This document shows, piece by piece, positions 25,807-34,697 of a stretch of 40,410 nt of DNA. The first letter of the stretch is position 1, and the number at the start of each line of letters is the position of its first letter. The position numbers and the translations under genes are program-made. The notes below the pieces were generated by a model, which was not told the DNA's origin, made no database searches, and worked only from the letters and a program-made list of their open reading frames with translations. The stretch is from the NCBI RefSeq assembly GCF_008974145.1, contig NZ_BJKP01000032.1, positions 1-40,410 of the forward strand. The letters are read 5' to 3'. This DNA is from Microcystis aeruginosa NIES-4325. Its GTDB lineage: Bacteria; Cyanobacteriota; Cyanobacteriia; Cyanobacteriales; Microcystaceae.

Positions 25807-27210
25807 ATGCTATCAACCGAACCTAAAATCAGCAATTCCGGACAAAAATATTTAGCCTATCAAGATTGTCTATCCCCGAATCAAACCCTGTTACCCCTGA
25901 CGGCCAAGGTTAATAACCGCGATTGCCTAGAAATCGGTGGTTGTGATGTGACCACCCTAGTGGAACGTTTCGGTTCACCCTTGTATATTGTCGATGAAGT
26001 CACCCTCCGCACTGCCTGTCGTCAATACCTGCAAGGTTTCCAGACTCATTATCCCGGAGAATCTAGGGTAATTTATGCCTCGAAAGCGTGGAATTGCCTG
26101 GCCGTATCGGCCGTGGTCGCTAGGGAGGGATTAGGTTTTGATGTGGTGTCGGCCGGAGAAATTCACACGGTGTTAACCGCTTTAGACCAGATCAAGAAAA
26201 CCGATGTGCCGATATACTTTCATGGTAATAACAAATCGATCGCCGAGTTAGAATATGCGATCGAGCATAACTGCATTATTATCGTTGATAACTGGCTAGA
26301 GTTAGAAAATCTGGTTAAATTAGGCGAAAATCGTCCTGATACCCCTATTCCGATCCTGTTGCGGTTAACCCCCGGCATCGAGTGCCACACCCACGAATAT
26401 ATTCGCACGGGTCACTTAGACAGTAAATTTGGTTTTGACCCCCATCAAATCGAATCGGTATTTGACTATGTTTTAGCTCATCCGGTGCTGAATTGTCTGG
26501 GTTTACACGCTCACATCGGTTCCCAGATTTTTGAACGTCAACCCCACCAAGACTTAGCCGCTGTGTTGGCAGATTGGTTTAAATTAGGTTTAGAAAGGGG
26601 TTTACCCCTACAGCAATTAAACGTCGGTGGTGGTTTAGGAATTCGCTACCTCGAAAGTGATGACCCCCCAAGTATCGAGGAGTGGGTGCAAGCGGTGTCC
26701 TTAGCAGTAGCTAAAGCTTGTCAGGAAAGAGGTATCGCTTATCCGCTGCTTATTGCCGAACCGGGACGCTCTCTGATTGCCACCGCTTGCGTCACGGCCT
26801 ACACAGTGGGTAATCGCAAAGAAATCCCCGAAATCCGCACCTATATCGCCGTTGATGGCGGAATGTCCGATAATCCCCGACCGATTACCTATCAATCGGT
26901 TTACCGGGCCGTAATCGCCAATAAAATGAGTCAAGAATGTCAGGAAGTGGTGACAATAGCTGGAAAACACTGTGAATCCGGCGATATTCTAATTAAGGAT
27001 ATTACGCTACCGAAAACCAACCCGGGGGATATTTTAGTGGTTTTAGCCACAGGAGCCTATAACTACAGTATGGCTTCTAATTACAACCGCTTACCCCGTC
27101 CGGCGGCGGTAATTGTCCAAAATGGAGAAGCTAATCTGATTCTTGAACGGGAAAATCTGGCGGATCTGCTGCGTCAAGACCGCCTACCCACTCGACTCTC
27201 CTTAATATAA
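25807..27210 (+). CDS. lysA: Diaminopimelate decarboxylase
   Basis: A PLP enzyme that makes L-lysine from meso-diaminopimelate, the last lysine step, drawing on the same precursor as peptidoglycan. The PLP lysine is in VIYASKAWNC (Lys93), followed by HFHG-like FHGNNKS, HAHIGSQIF, the glycine loop GGGLGIRY and AEPGRSL; near the C-terminus CESGD (about 395) and GAYNYSMASNYN complete the site. The N-terminus has an extra of about 25 residues compared with short forms, including ILSTEPKISNS-like residues; this may be natural. It is 22 bp before cdaA and likely forms an operon. Confidence 0.95.
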   Translation: MLSTEPKISNSGQKYLAYQDCLSPNQTLLPLTAKVNNRDCLEIGGCDVTTLVERFGSPLYIVDEVTLRTACRQYLQGFQTHYPGESRVIYASKAWNCLAVSAVVAREGLGFDVVSAGEIHTVLTALDQIKKTDVPIYFHGNNKSIAELEYAIEHNCIIIVDNWLELENLVKLGENRPDTPIPILLRLTPGIECHTHEYIRTGHLDSKFGFDPHQIESVFDYVLAHPVLNCLGLHAHIGSQIFERQPHQDLAAVLADWFKLGLERGLPLQQLNVGGGLGIRYLESDDPPSIEEWVQAVSLAVAKACQERGIAYPLLIAEPGRSLIATACVTAYTVGNRKEIPEIRTYIAVDGGMSDNPRPITYQSVYRAVIANKMSQECQEVVTIAGKHCESGDILIKDITLPKTNPGDILVVLATGAYNYSMASNYNRLPRPAAVIVQNGEANLILERENLADLLRQDRLPTRLSLI

Positions 27211-27232
27211 ACCTCATCGCTATTGTCCCCCC

Positions 27233-28153
27233 ATGTCGGGTTTTTTTCTGGACCCTCGCCGGTTATTGTCCTGGATTCTCAGCCATGGTCTGTCAGTCCT
27301 AGACTTTGGGTTAGTTCTCCTGCTTACCTATATGCTGCTGCTAATTATCGGCGAGCGGCGTACCTTTTGGATGGTGCGAGGACTAATCTATTTAATGCTG
27401 GCCTCGGTGATTAGCGATGCCCTAGGATTGCGGTTGCTGGGGTTAGTCCTAGAAAAATTGATTTTGGGGGCAGCCGTGGCCATCGCTGTGATTTTTCAGT
27501 CGGAATTCCGCCGTTTTTTAGAATTATTGGGCAAAGGTCAAGTGTGGGAATTATTTCGGAAAAGTTCCCCCACTCCCAAAACTGATAATGTCATTGATGA
27601 GTTAGTGGACGCGGTGAAGGATCTATCTCAAAATCGCACCGGTGCGCTGATGGTATTAGAAACCAGTGGCAATCTCGATACCAAGGTGTTTGTCAATCCG
27701 GGGGTGACGCTAAATGGTCAAGTATCTAAGGAATTAATTCAAACTATTTTTCAAACTAAAACCTTACTACACGATGGGGCCGTATTTATTCGGGGCGATC
27801 GAGTGGTGGCCGCTGGTGTTATTCTACCCCTATCGGAGCGCAGTACCTCTAGGCAATTAGGCACCCGTCATCGGGCGGCCATGGGCATTACCGAAAGGCT
27901 AGATAATTGTATCTGTATTGTGGTTTCTGAGGAAACTGGCTCGATTTCCCTCGCGTCGGGGGGTAATTTGGATCGGCCTTTAACCAGTAGTAAACTAAAA
28001 GAGCTTCTCGAAGCGAAGTTTTCTCCGTCGGGAGAGGGGGAAGTGGTCGCACCGAGTTGGGGACGTTTAGGGCGTACAATTGGCTTAAAAGGTCGTCTAA
28101 TCTTAGAAAAATTCTCCCGTTCGCCCAGAGCAACCCCCAAAGATAGAAAATGA
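27233..28153 (+). CDS. cdaA: Diadenylate cyclase CdaA (c-di-AMP synthase)
   Basis: It makes cyclic di-AMP from two ATP at the cytoplasmic side of the inner membrane. Three membrane segments (about 10-35, 40-55, 65-85) precede a coiled linker, and the DAC domain holds DGA (181-183, in [12 protein letters not shown]) and R-H-R (212-214, in [12 protein letters not shown]), the two catalytic/nucleotide motifs. A 306-residue length is normal for cyanobacterial CdaA (about 270-330). Its stop overlaps the uppS ATG by 4 bases (ATGA 28150-28153). The order lysA-cdaA-uppS ties c-di-AMP to cell-wall synthesis, as in many cyanobacteria. Confidence 0.95.
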   Translation: MSGFFLDPRRLLSWILSHGLSVLDFGLVLLLTYMLLLIIGERRTFWMVRGLIYLMLASVISDALGLRLLGLVLEKLILGAAVAIAVIFQSEFRRFLELLGKGQVWELFRKSSPTPKTDNVIDELVDAVKDLSQNRTGALMVLETSGNLDTKVFVNPGVTLNGQVSKELIQTIFQTKTLLHDGAVFIRGDRVVAAGVILPLSERSTSRQLGTRHRAAMGITERLDNCICIVVSEETGSISLASGGNLDRPLTSSKLKELLEAKFSPSGEGEVVAPSWGRLGRTIGLKGRLILEKFSRSPRATPKDRK

Positions 28154-28899
28154 CTGTTAAACCGAGCTTGTCACCAGAATTACCTACGGATTTAGATAAA
28201 AACCGTTTACCTCAGCACGTCGCAGTGATTATGGATGGGAACGGTCGTTGGGCGAAAAATCGTGGTTTGCCGCGGATTATGGGCCATCAACGGGGAGTAG
28301 ATGCACTCAAAGACTTGCTGCGCTGTTGTCGTGACTGGGGAATTCCCGCTCTAACCGCTTATGCTTTTTCGACGGAAAATTGGGGTCGTCCTCTGGAGGA
28401 AGTAGAGTTTTTAATGACTCTATTCGAGCGGGTTTTGCGGCGGGAATTAGAAGAAATGATGCAGGAAAATGTCAAAATTCGCTTTATTGGTAATTTATCG
28501 GCCTTGCCAGAGTCTTTAAGACGGGAAATTGCTAAATCTCAAGCAGAAACTAGCAAAAATTCTGGTATTCAATTTACGGTGGCTACTAATTATGGTGGCC
28601 GAGAGGAGATCGTGCAAGCTTGTCAGGCGATCGCTCGTCAGGTGCAACAGGGTTTAGTCTCCCCAGAAGCGATCGATGAATCTCTCTTTGAACAGTATCT
28701 TTATACTGCCGGGATTCCTAACCCAGACCTGTTAATTCGCAGTAGTGGGGAAATGCGAATTAGTAATTTTTTACTCTGGCAAATGGCCTACGCAGAAATC
28801 TATGTTACTGACACCCTCTGGCCCGATTTCGATCGAGTGCAATTTCACCGCGCTTTAAAAGATTATCAGGGTCGTCATCGTCGTTTTGGCAAATTATAA
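28150..28899 (+). CDS. uppS: Isoprenyl transferase (undecaprenyl diphosphate synthase)
   Basis: A 249-residue cis-prenyltransferase that elongates farnesyl diphosphate with isopentenyl diphosphate to the lipid carrier of cell-wall sugars. Catalytic Asp29 lies in [14 protein letters not shown], followed by [23 protein letters not shown], and the C-terminal [29 protein letters not shown], as in the family. The end RHRRFGKL is standard. Translation may be coupled to cdaA through the ATGA overlap. A perfect GGCTGCAGCC palindrome follows at 28901-28910 but lacks a U-run. Confidence 0.96.
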   Translation: MTVKPSLSPELPTDLDKNRLPQHVAVIMDGNGRWAKNRGLPRIMGHQRGVDALKDLLRCCRDWGIPALTAYAFSTENWGRPLEEVEFLMTLFERVLRRELEEMMQENVKIRFIGNLSALPESLRREIAKSQAETSKNSGIQFTVATNYGGREEIVQACQAIARQVQQGLVSPEAIDESLFEQYLYTAGIPNPDLLIRSSGEMRISNFLLWQMAYAEIYVTDTLWPDFDRVQFHRALKDYQGRHRRFGKL

Positions 28900-29030
28900 G
28901 GGCTGCAGCCTAAATTGATCAAAATAGCCACTGTCAGGCAATTATCAGTGTGTTTTGTGGGTGGTATTAGCAGTTCGTACCCCTCTGTGCCATTACTTTT
29001 GAAAAATGGTATGACTACAAAAGTTTGAGT

Positions 29031-29125
29031 GGGTGCATTTCAGTGAAAGCAAAAATACTGAGTCTGGAAAGCTGACAATAGCTAAAATCCTTATCTGTCT
29101 GAATTTACAAATGTGAAATGCACCC
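29031..29125. repeat. Possible MITE with 12-bp inverted repeats GGGTGCATTTCA
   Basis: GGGTGCATTTCA (29031-29042) and TGAAATGCACCC (29114-29125) are perfect inverted repeats 95 bp apart end to end, without coding content. The size resembles the 96-bp elements, but the ends differ. A second hairpin, CCCCCTT-AAA-AAGGGGG, is at 29151-29167. The whole 28922-29170 block is bracketed by an 11-bp direct repeat TAAATTGATCA (28911-28921 and 29171-29181). Confidence 0.6.
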
Positions 29126-29196
29126 CAGATCAAGTTTTATCCCTCGGCATCCCCCTTAAAAAGGGGGACTTAAATTGATCATTCGATGTGTAATTT

Positions 29197-29604
29197 TCAC
29201 CCGCAAGAATTCGTATAACTTACTCGTTTAAAACTACAGTTTTTTTCGGGTAAACGACAATAATGACATTCCGAGGGGTGGGGTTGCCGAGGGGGAAAAT
29301 CGGGACGGGGAAGAGAGGAGAGAACTTGATGAAAATAAGTAATAAAATCTCGATCGATCCGTTGATTAGGTATATCGATAATTCGATCGGGATAAATCAA
29401 ACGTCCGTGGGGAATTTGAACTTTGCAGAGGGATTTTGTTTCCGGTGCGTGAGGGAGTAGAAGCATATAGAGGAGGATTTGGTAAAGATGGGAGGTTTTT
29501 TTCCCTCCATTTTTACAGTCCTCCACCACTACCCAATTATCCTTAATTGGGAGGATATCAGGACGACCAGCAATACAGATAGAATAGGTTTTTCCTTTGA
29601 CTTT
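29197..29604 (-). pseudogene. 5'-truncated PD-(D/E)xK nuclease family gene (Cas4-like cysteine motif)
   Basis: The frame is open from 29604 to 29197 but lacks a natural start. It reads GKTYSICIAGRPDILPIKD then VVVEDCKNGG, giving the D...(D/E)xK pattern, with Lys in a helix-linked KTSHLYQILLYMLL segment; the C-terminal ECHYC and KNCSF cysteines resemble the iron-sulfur ligands of Cas4/Dna2-like nucleases. The upstream part, where such proteins have about 100 more residues, is missing; sequence changes at about 29605, where a TGA occurs. The GTG at 29529 is a possible internal start only. A frame on the other strand overlaps its 5' part. Not linked to a CRISPR array here. Confidence 0.65.
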
Positions 29605-29641
29605 TCACCAAAAAAATATTTGACCGAAGCTTATAGCAGTT

Positions 29642-30126
29642 ATGATAGAACAACTTTTGAAAAATCCTATAGATTTTGCTGGTATTGCGCTAAACCGATG
29701 ACCTATCTCGAATTTTATAAAGCGTGGCACGGTCAAACTGAAAACAATATTCCCGAAGAACTGCAATCGCAAAACTTGAACTATATCATCGAAACAATTA
29801 AAACAAATCACCCCAATGTTCGCACTATTGATATTAAAACAATAAACGAAGAGACTAACCTCGATCACCTGGCCAAAGGTATTGGTAATCGTATCTTGAC
29901 AAAATTAATTTCTCCGATTAATGATATCTATGATTTAGAATGGTGTCTCAAGACCGAAACCCCAAATCTTCCCCTGATTTTTTATGGTGATGATCTCAGG
30001 GATTCTTTGCTGCAGCTTTGCCAACTTATCGGTGAATTTGCTTCTATTGCCATAATCACAGATAAACCTATCGAACAGCCAATACAAGGATTTTTACCCA
30101 ATCAAATTAACCTCGAAAATGCCTGA
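29642..30126 (+). CDS. Unknown protein, possibly frameshifted near its start
   Basis: Two pieces overlap by ATGA: a 19-codon frame from 29642 (MIEQLLKNPIDFAGIALNR, stop TGA at 29699-29701) and a 142-residue frame from ATG 29698 (MTYLEFYKAWHG, then IPEELQSQNLNYIIETIKT, and NLPLIFYGDDLRDSLLQLC). The short piece looks like the missing N-terminus, so a single-base change may have split one protein of about 160 residues. The sequence resembles cyanobacterial small effector-associated or signalling proteins, but I do not recognise a domain. The longer frame from 29479 uses antisense codons of the neighbouring nuclease remnant and is not accepted. A weak terminator is not seen; msrB follows. Confidence 0.55.
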
Positions 30127-30242
30127 CAAACTTGGCTAGAAAAAATGGTAAAATAAATTATTGATCCGAAAAATTTACCTAAGCATCATTCTCAGGTTAG
30201 ACTAAAAGGGAAAAATTAATCATAATCGCAGTTATCCTAACT

Positions 30243-30641
30243 ATGGTAGAAAAAGTTCGTAAAACCGAGGCGGAATGGCAGGCCCAGCTAACTCCCGAAC
30301 AGTTCCAAGTTACTCGCAAAAAGGGAACAGAACGGGCTTTTACGGGTAAATATCACGATAATAAGGAAAAAGGTATTTACAAATGTGTCTGCTGTGGTAC
30401 GGAGTTATTCACTTCTGATAGCAAGTATGATTCGGGTACTGGTTGGCCGAGTTTCTGGACTGCTGCTAACGAGACTAATATTAAGTACGAACGAGATATT
30501 AGTTTTTTCATGGTGCGGACAGAGATTGTTTGTGCCACTTGTGATGCACATCTTGGTCACGTTTTTAATGATGGTCCACCCCCAACGGGAAAACGCTATT
30601 GTCTCAATTCTGCCGCTTTGCAGTTTGAAAAAAATCCCTAA
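30243..30641 (+). CDS. msrB: Peptide-methionine (R)-S-oxide reductase
   Basis: A 132-residue enzyme that repairs R-methionine sulfoxide with thioredoxin. Two zinc-binding CxxC pairs are present, KCVCCGTE (about 46-53) and [14 protein letters not shown] (about 95-108), with the substrate motif SGTGWPSFW between them and the active-site Cys in RYCLNSAAL near 117-125. Normal length. It is followed by a strong intrinsic terminator shared with the convergent apc operon. The promoter lies in the 117 bp after the unknown gene. Confidence 0.96.
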   Translation: MVEKVRKTEAEWQAQLTPEQFQVTRKKGTERAFTGKYHDNKEKGIYKCVCCGTELFTSDSKYDSGTGWPSFWTAANETNIKYERDISFFMVRTEIVCATCDAHLGHVFNDGPPPTGKRYCLNSAALQFEKNP

Positions 30642-30644
30642 AGC

Positions 30645-30675
30645 AAAAAGAGGTCTTTCCAGACCTCTTTTTTTT
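30645..30675. terminator. Bidirectional terminator between msrB and apcC
   Basis: AAAAAGAGGTCT (30645-30656) pairs with AGACCTCTTTTT (30661-30672), loop TTCC, with T-runs on both strands. It can end both msrB and the convergent apcABC transcript. Confidence 0.9.
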
Positions 30676-30694
30676 AACTTCTAGTGGCAGCCAA

Positions 30695-30898
30695 TTACAG
30701 TAAACCTGTATTAGTCCCCGGTTTGCCAGTAGCTAACTGCACTTTGACAATTTTGCCGCCCATTTTCATGATGCGTTGTTGCTCACGAAACCAATTATCG
30801 TAGGGAACGAGTTTGGTAAAATAGGTATTTTGTAATTCCCGTTGTGTCCGAATGCGGCTTTGGCTAGGAACACAAGCGGTGATTTTGAACATCCGCAT
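30695..30898 (-). CDS. apcC: Phycobilisome 7.8-kDa core linker ApcC
   Basis: A 67-residue linker that organises allophycocyanin trimers in the core. It reads MRMFKITACVPSQSRIRTQR and GGKIVKVQLATGKPG, the conserved CpcD/ApcC linker fold. The gene is the third of the apcA-apcB-apcC operon, 190 bp after apcB; that gap contains a stem around TCGG...CCGA (about 31050-31065), which may lower read-through, as linker is needed in smaller amounts. Ends at the bidirectional terminator. Confidence 0.96.
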   Translation of the reverse strand: MRMFKITACVPSQSRIRTQRELQNTYFTKLVPYDNWFREQQRIMKMGGKIVKVQLATGKPGTNTGLL

Positions 30899-31088
30899 GG
30901 ATTGAATTCTCCTAATCGCTGAAAAACTTGTCGCTCAAACTAACGAAGGCTTTTTCCTAAAATAACAAAGGTCGGGAGTCAAGGATCAATACTAGCTCGT
31001 CAAAACCTATCTTGGACAGATTCAGCCTTTAAAGACCTAGCACTCATCCTCGGCTTCCCGAACCCTATTTTGTCCGAGTTCGTTACTT

Positions 31089-31574
31089 CTAGCTTAAGCC
31101 AGAGCTAATGTAGTCGAAGTAAATCCCCATTTCTTTACCCGCATCAGCACCAACTAAACTAGCGGTGACTTCTTTCATCGCTTGGATAGCTTGAACGGTG
31201 GAGGAGATGGGTACACCTAAAGAGTTGTAGGTTTCTTTCAGGCCGTTGAGAACGCGCTCGTCGAGGATAGAAGGATCTCCAGCTAACATAGCGTAGGTAG
31301 CATAACGGAGATAGTAGTCGAGGTCACGGATACAAGCGGCGTAACGACGGGTGGTGTACATATTACCACCGGGACGGGTTACGTCAGAGTATAACAGGGA
31401 CTTAGCTACAGCTTCTTTAACGATACCGGCAGCGTTGGCGCTAATGACACTAGCGGCGCGCACGCGCAGTTCACCGGTGGCGAAGTAGCCTTTCAGTTTG
31501 CCGAGAGCAGCAGCGTCAAGGTATTTGCCTTGAACGTCAGCAGAGTTGATAACAGAAGTAATTGCGTCTTGCAT
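31089..31574 (-). CDS. apcB: Allophycocyanin beta subunit ApcB
   Basis: A 161-residue biliprotein of the phycobilisome core. The phycocyanobilin-binding Cys81 lies in [12 protein letters not shown], and Asn71 (GGNMY) is the site that is methylated in beta subunits. It begins [20 protein letters not shown]. It follows apcA by 79 bp in the operon. Normal length. Confidence 0.97.
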   Translation of the reverse strand: MQDAITSVINSADVQGKYLDAAALGKLKGYFATGELRVRAASVISANAAGIVKEAVAKSLLYSDVTRPGGNMYTTRRYAACIRDLDYYLRYATYAMLAGDPSILDERVLNGLKETYNSLGVPISSTVQAIQAMKEVTASLVGADAGKEMGIYFDYISSGLS

Positions 31575-31653
31575 GGTGGTTCTTCCTTGGGTTTTGCTTA
31601 ATCTTAAGAGGTTTACGGGGGGTGTGTCTAGAATGATTCACAAAGGAATTATT

Positions 31654-32139
31654 CTACGACATAGAGCCGATCACGTAATCGAAGTAGGAAGAAGCTTCAG
31701 AAGCATCGTCAGAAGACATAAGACCAGTAGCAACTTCTTTCATTTCTCGAACGCTTTGAGCTACGGCACCGATGTCGGTTCCTAAAGATTTGTACATTTC
31801 ACGCACACCGACTAAACCGATTTCTTCAATCGGGGTGACATCACCAGCAACTACTCCGTAGGTGATTAAACGCAGGTAGTAGTCCATGTCACGCAGACAG
31901 GTAGCGGTCATTTCTTCGCCGTAAGCGTTGCCACCGGGGGAAACGATGTCAGGACGTTTTTGGAATAAGCGATCGCCAGCTTGTTTGACGATGGTTTCGC
32001 GAGCGCCGGTCAGGGTTTCAGCGATGCGTAAACGAGCGGCACCACTGCCAACGAAGGCTTTAATTCTGTCTAGTTCGCCGGGGCTGAGGTAACGAGCTTC
32101 AGCATCAGCATTCACGATCGATTTCGTGACGATACTCAT
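31654..32139 (-). CDS. apcA: Allophycocyanin alpha subunit ApcA
   Basis: A 161-residue biliprotein that pairs with ApcB in the core of the phycobilisome. The bilin-binding Cys81 is in [12 protein letters not shown]. It starts [20 protein letters not shown], as in the family. Strong GGGAGGA precedes the ATG by about 8 bases. It is the first gene of apcABC and has a 290-bp upstream region where the promoter must lie. Confidence 0.97.
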   Translation of the reverse strand: MSIVTKSIVNADAEARYLSPGELDRIKAFVGSGAARLRIAETLTGARETIVKQAGDRLFQKRPDIVSPGGNAYGEEMTATCLRDMDYYLRLITYGVVAGDVTPIEEIGLVGVREMYKSLGTDIGAVAQSVREMKEVATGLMSSDDASEASSYFDYVIGSMS

Positions 32140-32163
32140 TGATGGATTCCTCCCAACTAAGTG

Positions 32164-32182
32164 AGATTAATAAACTTAATCT
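32164..32182. promoter_or_regulatory. Perfect 7-bp inverted repeat in the apcA leader
   Basis: AGATTAA (32164-32170) and TTAATCT (32176-32182) flank TAAAC, about 24 bp upstream of the apcA start. It may be an operator or an mRNA hairpin next to the strong ribosome-binding site. No promoter elements could be fixed. Confidence 0.4.
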
Positions 32183-32348
32183 GACATTTTATAGCAGTTG
32201 TGGTCACTACGCTCAAGTTATCTCGTTTCCGCCTCAGCGTCTCAAGACTCCCCTAGCCTAGCGACCTAACGCAATTATTTTGCGGCATCTGGTTCACCTT
32301 CTCACTATTTTCTTAATACTTTTTAACATTTGCCCGAAGAAGGGAGCA

Positions 32349-32422
32349 CCGGAGTGGGGAAGTGGGGTGTGGGGAGAATAAATGAAATAGTCTCCTGACT
32401 CCTCTCTCCTGACTCCTCTCTC
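32349..32422. repeat. Short repeats upstream of apcA / downstream of ruvA
   Basis: GGGGAAGTGGGGTGTGGGGAG is followed by CTCCTGACTCCTCT repeated about twice (32389-32416). This is the same heptamer/oligomer repeat type as at 9371-9511. Confidence 0.75.
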
Positions 32423-32427
32423 CTGAT

Positions 32428-33057
32428 TTACCCTAACCAATTAATTGCCCCTTTAATCCAGTCTTCTGGCTGAGTATTTTTACTAAATAAAGCATCTTGA
32501 CTGAGGACTGCTATGGCTCGATCGATCTCCTCTTGGCTGTATCCTAAAGCTAAAAGGGTCATCTGCACATCTTCGAGGATGTCCGCTGCCGGCAGTATTG
32601 CCGTGGTTGTCGTCGTCGCTTCTTTTAGCTGTCGCCATGCTGCCAATTTAGTTTTTAACTCTAAAGCGATTCTTTCTGCTGTTTTTAAGCCGACTCCGGG
32701 GGTTTTGCTCAAAATTTTGGTATTTCCTGTCACTATCGCCACCACAAGTTCCTCAATCCCCAAGGTATCGATTAAAGCTAGGGCTAATTGCGCCCCAACC
32801 CCATTGACGGAAAGCAGTTGACGAAACAGATCTCGCTCTGGGGCGGTGCCGAAACCGTACAATAAAGGCTGGTCTTCGCGAAGGAGTAGGTGAGTAAAAA
32901 TCTGACAACTATCATTGTTATTGTTGCCGATGTCTAGGGCTAATCGTGAGGGAATTTGGATTTCGTAACCGATCTGGTTTACGTCTAAAATTAAGATCAG
33001 TCGGTTATTGGGGGTTTTGATCACCTCGATCGCTTGTCCCCGTAAATAATTAATCAT
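32428..33057 (-). CDS. ruvA: Holliday junction helicase subunit RuvA
   Basis: A 209-residue subunit of the RuvAB branch-migration complex. The ATG at 33057 (MINYLRGQAIEVIK) is chosen; the longer frame from 33096 adds MLWFGYFRGRIKS, which is not typical. The OB-fold covers about 1-65, the helix-hairpin-helix motifs are in LLSVNGVGAQLALALI and LSKTPGVGLKTAERIALEL, and the C-terminal mobile domain (about 155-209) contains EDVQMTLLALGYSQEEID. Normal length. It diverges from the site-2 protease gene. Confidence 0.95.
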   Translation of the reverse strand: MINYLRGQAIEVIKTPNNRLILILDVNQIGYEIQIPSRLALDIGNNNNDSCQIFTHLLLREDQPLLYGFGTAPERDLFRQLLSVNGVGAQLALALIDTLGIEELVVAIVTGNTKILSKTPGVGLKTAERIALELKTKLAAWRQLKEATTTTTAILPAADILEDVQMTLLALGYSQEEIDRAIAVLSQDALFSKNTQPEDWIKGAINWLG

Positions 33058-33228
33058 TGATTTAATTCTCCCACGAAAATAACCGAACCACAGCAATGAC
33101 GGTTTTTACTCCCTGAAGGAATGCCAGGGAGATTTTCATTTTTGTTACAATTATTAACAGAAGTGAATGGCGTAATTGATAACCTAATCTTCTTGGCGTT
33201 AGTCCCCCATAATTGGAGAAGATACAAA

Positions 33229-34350
33229 ATGAATGGCAACATTAGAGTCGGGAATCTCTTTGGAATTCCCTTTTATATTAATCCTTCTTGGTTCTTTGTT
33301 CTGGGGTTAATTACCTTAACCTATGGGGGAGATTTAAGTCAGTTTCCCCAGTTAACGGGAATCATGCCCTGGCTCTTAGGATTTTTTGCCGCTATCCTCC
33401 TATTTGCCTCCGTGGTTGCCCACGAATTAGGCCATAGTTTTGTTGCTATCGCCCAAGGTATTGAAGTCAAATCAATTACCCTCTTTTTATTCGGTGGTTT
33501 GGCAACTCTTGGCAGAGAATCGAAAACTCCCCTAGAAGCGTTTCTAGTAGCAATTGCCGGCCCTTTAGTTAGTTTACTGCTCTTCGGTATCTTCCTAATT
33601 GTTGGTCTCAATATTAGTTTAAGCGCGCCCCTGGCGGCGATTCTTTCTCTCCTGGCCTATATCAACCTCGCCCTAGGGTTATTTAACCTGATACCCGGTT
33701 TACCTTTAGATGGTGGTAATATCCTTAAAGCCGTCGTTTGGCAAGTAACTGGTAATCCCAATAAAGGGGTTTTATTCGCTAGTCGTTTCGGTCAATTTTT
33801 TGGTTGGTTAGCGATTGTCATAGGTGCGCTATCAATTCTCGGAATCAGTCAATTTGGTAGTTTTTGGACGCTATTAATTGGCATTTTCCTCCTACAAAAT
33901 GCTGGCTTTTCCGCCCAATCAGCTAAGGTTCAAGATTTCCTAAGTCGCTACAGTGCTAAAGATGTTATCTCTCCTAATAGTCCTGTAGTTCCGATTAATT
34001 TAACCCTGCGCGAGTTTGCTAATAATTATGTTATCGGTAAACAACAATGGTCTAAATTCCTAGTTACCGATAGCGAAGGTAAACTATTAGGAGTGATTAA
34101 TGTAGAGGACCTGAAAACGATTCCCACTTCCCAATGGACAGAGGTAAATATCGGTCGGTTATTACACACTAGCGAAAGTCTTAAACTGGTTTTGTCTCAT
34201 ACTTCCCTCCTAGATGTGGTAAAAATTTTGGAAGGAGAAAATTTATCTCAAGTGACAGTGGTAGAAGAAAACGGCACAGTTTTGGGGTTAATTGAGAAAG
34301 CTTCTATCCTTACTTTTCTCGCCCAAGAAACCCAAAGTCAAACCACTTAA
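33229..34350 (+). CDS. Site-2 protease family membrane metalloprotease with CBS domains
   Basis: A 373-residue M50 intramembrane protease. The zinc motif is HELGH (65-69), with the Asp ligand in LPLDGGNIL (about 163-171) between membrane helices. The C-terminal part (about 240-373) has two CBS-type repeats (SAKDVISPNSPVVPINLTL; ...FLVTDSEGKLLGVIN), which usually sense nucleotides. The ATG at 33229 with GGAG upstream is preferred over 33121, where the start lies in a hairpin. Such proteins may process membrane-bound regulators or transporter precursors in cyanobacteria; the substrate is unknown. It diverges from ruvA. Confidence 0.9.
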   Translation: MNGNIRVGNLFGIPFYINPSWFFVLGLITLTYGGDLSQFPQLTGIMPWLLGFFAAILLFASVVAHELGHSFVAIAQGIEVKSITLFLFGGLATLGRESKTPLEAFLVAIAGPLVSLLLFGIFLIVGLNISLSAPLAAILSLLAYINLALGLFNLIPGLPLDGGNILKAVVWQVTGNPNKGVLFASRFGQFFGWLAIVIGALSILGISQFGSFWTLLIGIFLLQNAGFSAQSAKVQDFLSRYSAKDVISPNSPVVPINLTLREFANNYVIGKQQWSKFLVTDSEGKLLGVINVEDLKTIPTSQWTEVNIGRLLHTSESLKLVLSHTSLLDVVKILEGENLSQVTVVEENGTVLGLIEKASILTFLAQETQSQTT

Positions 34351-34400
34351 TCAGTTATCAGTTATCAGTTATCAGTGAGCAGTTATCAGTTATCAGTTAG
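34351..34400. repeat. CAGTTAT tandem heptamers
   Basis: TCAGTTA/CAGTTAT is repeated about six times immediately after the site-2 protease stop; the same heptamer reappears at 39252-39270. Confidence 0.88.
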
Positions 34401-34427
34401 GTAAATGTAATTCTCACCTCAATATTG

Positions 34428-34646
34428 ATGAATCAGTCTAATCGCTATCTGCTAGGATTTATCCTTGTTGTCGCCGCTTATATAACTTTAATTGCTCCAG
34501 AAGTTAATAACCATATACAAGCAATGCTCGGAGGATCATCATCAAATTTACAAGCAAACAGATATTCTGAATTTCTTAGTCTTGTAATTAATGGGAGTAT
34601 TTTATATCTTATATACAAATGGTTTTCAGGAAAGTATAATTTATGA
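34428..34646 (+). CDS. Small membrane protein, unknown
   Basis: A 72-residue frame from the ATG at 34428 with two hydrophobic segments (about 6-22 and 50-66) joined by a soluble AMLGGSSSNLQANRYSEF loop, and a basic end SGKYNL. A leading TTG codon also fits. It is AT-rich and follows a repeat, so it may be a genuine but recently spread gene or a chance frame. No family recognised. Confidence 0.5.
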   Translation: MNQSNRYLLGFILVVAAYITLIAPEVNNHIQAMLGGSSSNLQANRYSEFLSLVINGSILYLIYKWFSGKYNL

Positions 34647-34697
34647 GTTATCAGTGTTAAGGTTCCGACTCGCATAATTTTGTTTAGTATCTCCTGA

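Noticed and set aside
28901-28910. GGCTGCAGCC as uppS terminator
   Set aside because: A 10-bp palindrome without loop space or U-run.
29479-29640. 5' part of a 215-codon plus-strand frame
   Set aside because: It is antisense to the conserved nuclease fragment; only the part from about 29642 looks coding.
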